Source: JAWSVE01 sp050633885
GTDB lineage: Bacteria > Pseudomonadota > Gammaproteobacteria > Pseudomonadales > Cellvibrionaceae
DNA length: 64,000 nucleotides
Reading direction: 5' to 3'
NCBI GenBank assembly: GCA_050633885.1
Contig: JBOEHK010000005.1
Coordinates: 558,001-622,000, forward strand
The position numbers were made by a program, and so were the translations under genes. This document shows positions 63,937-64,000 of the stretch, one piece after another. Numbering within the stretch: position 1 is the first letter of the stretch; every line of letters begins with the position of its first letter. The notes beneath the pieces are model-generated. The model was given only the letters and a program-made list of their open reading frames with translations, was not told the DNA's origin and ran no database searches.

Positions 63937-64000
63937 ATGATTTTTTTTACTCAACCAAATACCTTTAAGCGCTCTACTTTAACAGTAGTATGCGCCATTT
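63937..64000 (+). CDS. Start of a secreted protein, probably S41 protease CtpA (partial)
   Basis: ATG with AGGAG nine bases upstream. The 21 visible codons encode a basic then hydrophobic signal-like start (FKRSTLTVVCAI). The order gpmI-envC-ctpA in Pseudomonas suggests CtpA, but the sequence seen cannot prove it. Confidence 0.4.
   Translation, partial: MIFFTQPNTFKRSTLTVVCAI

Noticed and set aside
1..64000. CRISPR arrays, tRNA/rRNA genes, insertion sequences and prophage
   Set aside because: I looked for regular spaced repeats, tRNA-like cloverleaf sequences, transposase motifs and phage genes and saw none I could support.

Overview
This is a stretch of bacterial chromosome, AT-rich and densely coding on both strands, with no rRNA or tRNA genes seen. 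The gene orders ubiE-ubiJ-ubiB-hisI-hisE-tatABC, typA/thiI/glnA/ntrB/ntrC and secB/rhodanese/gpmI/envC(/ctpA) are those of Pseudomonadales in the broad sense. The low GC, PQQ- and molybdenum-dependent periplasmic oxidoreductases, and the carboxyspermidine polyamine route fit a marine gammaproteobacterium (Cellvibrionales-like is my guess; the species cannot be read from the sequence).

Layout. 1-5.3 kb: secreted redox genes (a partial IorB-type molybdopterin dehydrogenase with a Tat motif, a cytochrome c'-like lipoprotein, a secreted family protein) and an unknown secreted protein built from two copies of one domain. 5.5-6.7 kb: a receiver protein with a degenerate GGDEF domain. 6.7-8.7 kb: an accessory island that I read as an orphan integron cassette cluster. 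It has two attC-type sites (7695-7810 and 8462-8533), two cassette ORFs, and a ccdB toxin remnant whose stop codon lies inside the second attC core; no integrase gene is in the window. 8.9-11.0 kb: alkylation repair (ogt, ada-alkA fusion). 11.1-16.6 kb: a complete putrescine/spermidine set (speA, carboxyspermidine dehydrogenase, nspC, speB). 17.4-23.1 kb: ubiquinone, histidine and Tat export genes. 23-32.6 kb: dtd, pip, tag, typA, a GGDEF-EAL protein and thiI.

32.6-37.9 kb is the nitrogen control locus: glnA with a recognisable NtrC site and sigma-54 promoter, a DUF4124 protein, ntrB and ntrC. A small ORF opposite ntrB shares its CATG start. 38-41.8 kb: ybgA-like gene plus photolyase, a lipocalin and a cold-shock gene. 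42.3-47.6 kb: an FdhF-like molybdoenzyme, three small membrane or envelope genes, two decayed genes, and a stand-alone chorismate-lyase-like gene. 47.9-58.3 kb: an AsmA-like protein, a dienelactone hydrolase lipoprotein, two divergent quinohemoprotein dehydrogenases (one with a frameshift in its export signal), tandem paralogous serine hydrolases and a short-chain dehydrogenase. 58.4-64 kb: rhodaneses, VanZ-like, secB, gpmI, envC, and the first codons of what is probably ctpA.

The most unusual parts are the integrase-less cassette cluster with its ccdB remnant, the (GT)3 frameshift in the quinohemoprotein gene, the duplicated-domain secreted protein, and the small gene antiparallel to ntrB.
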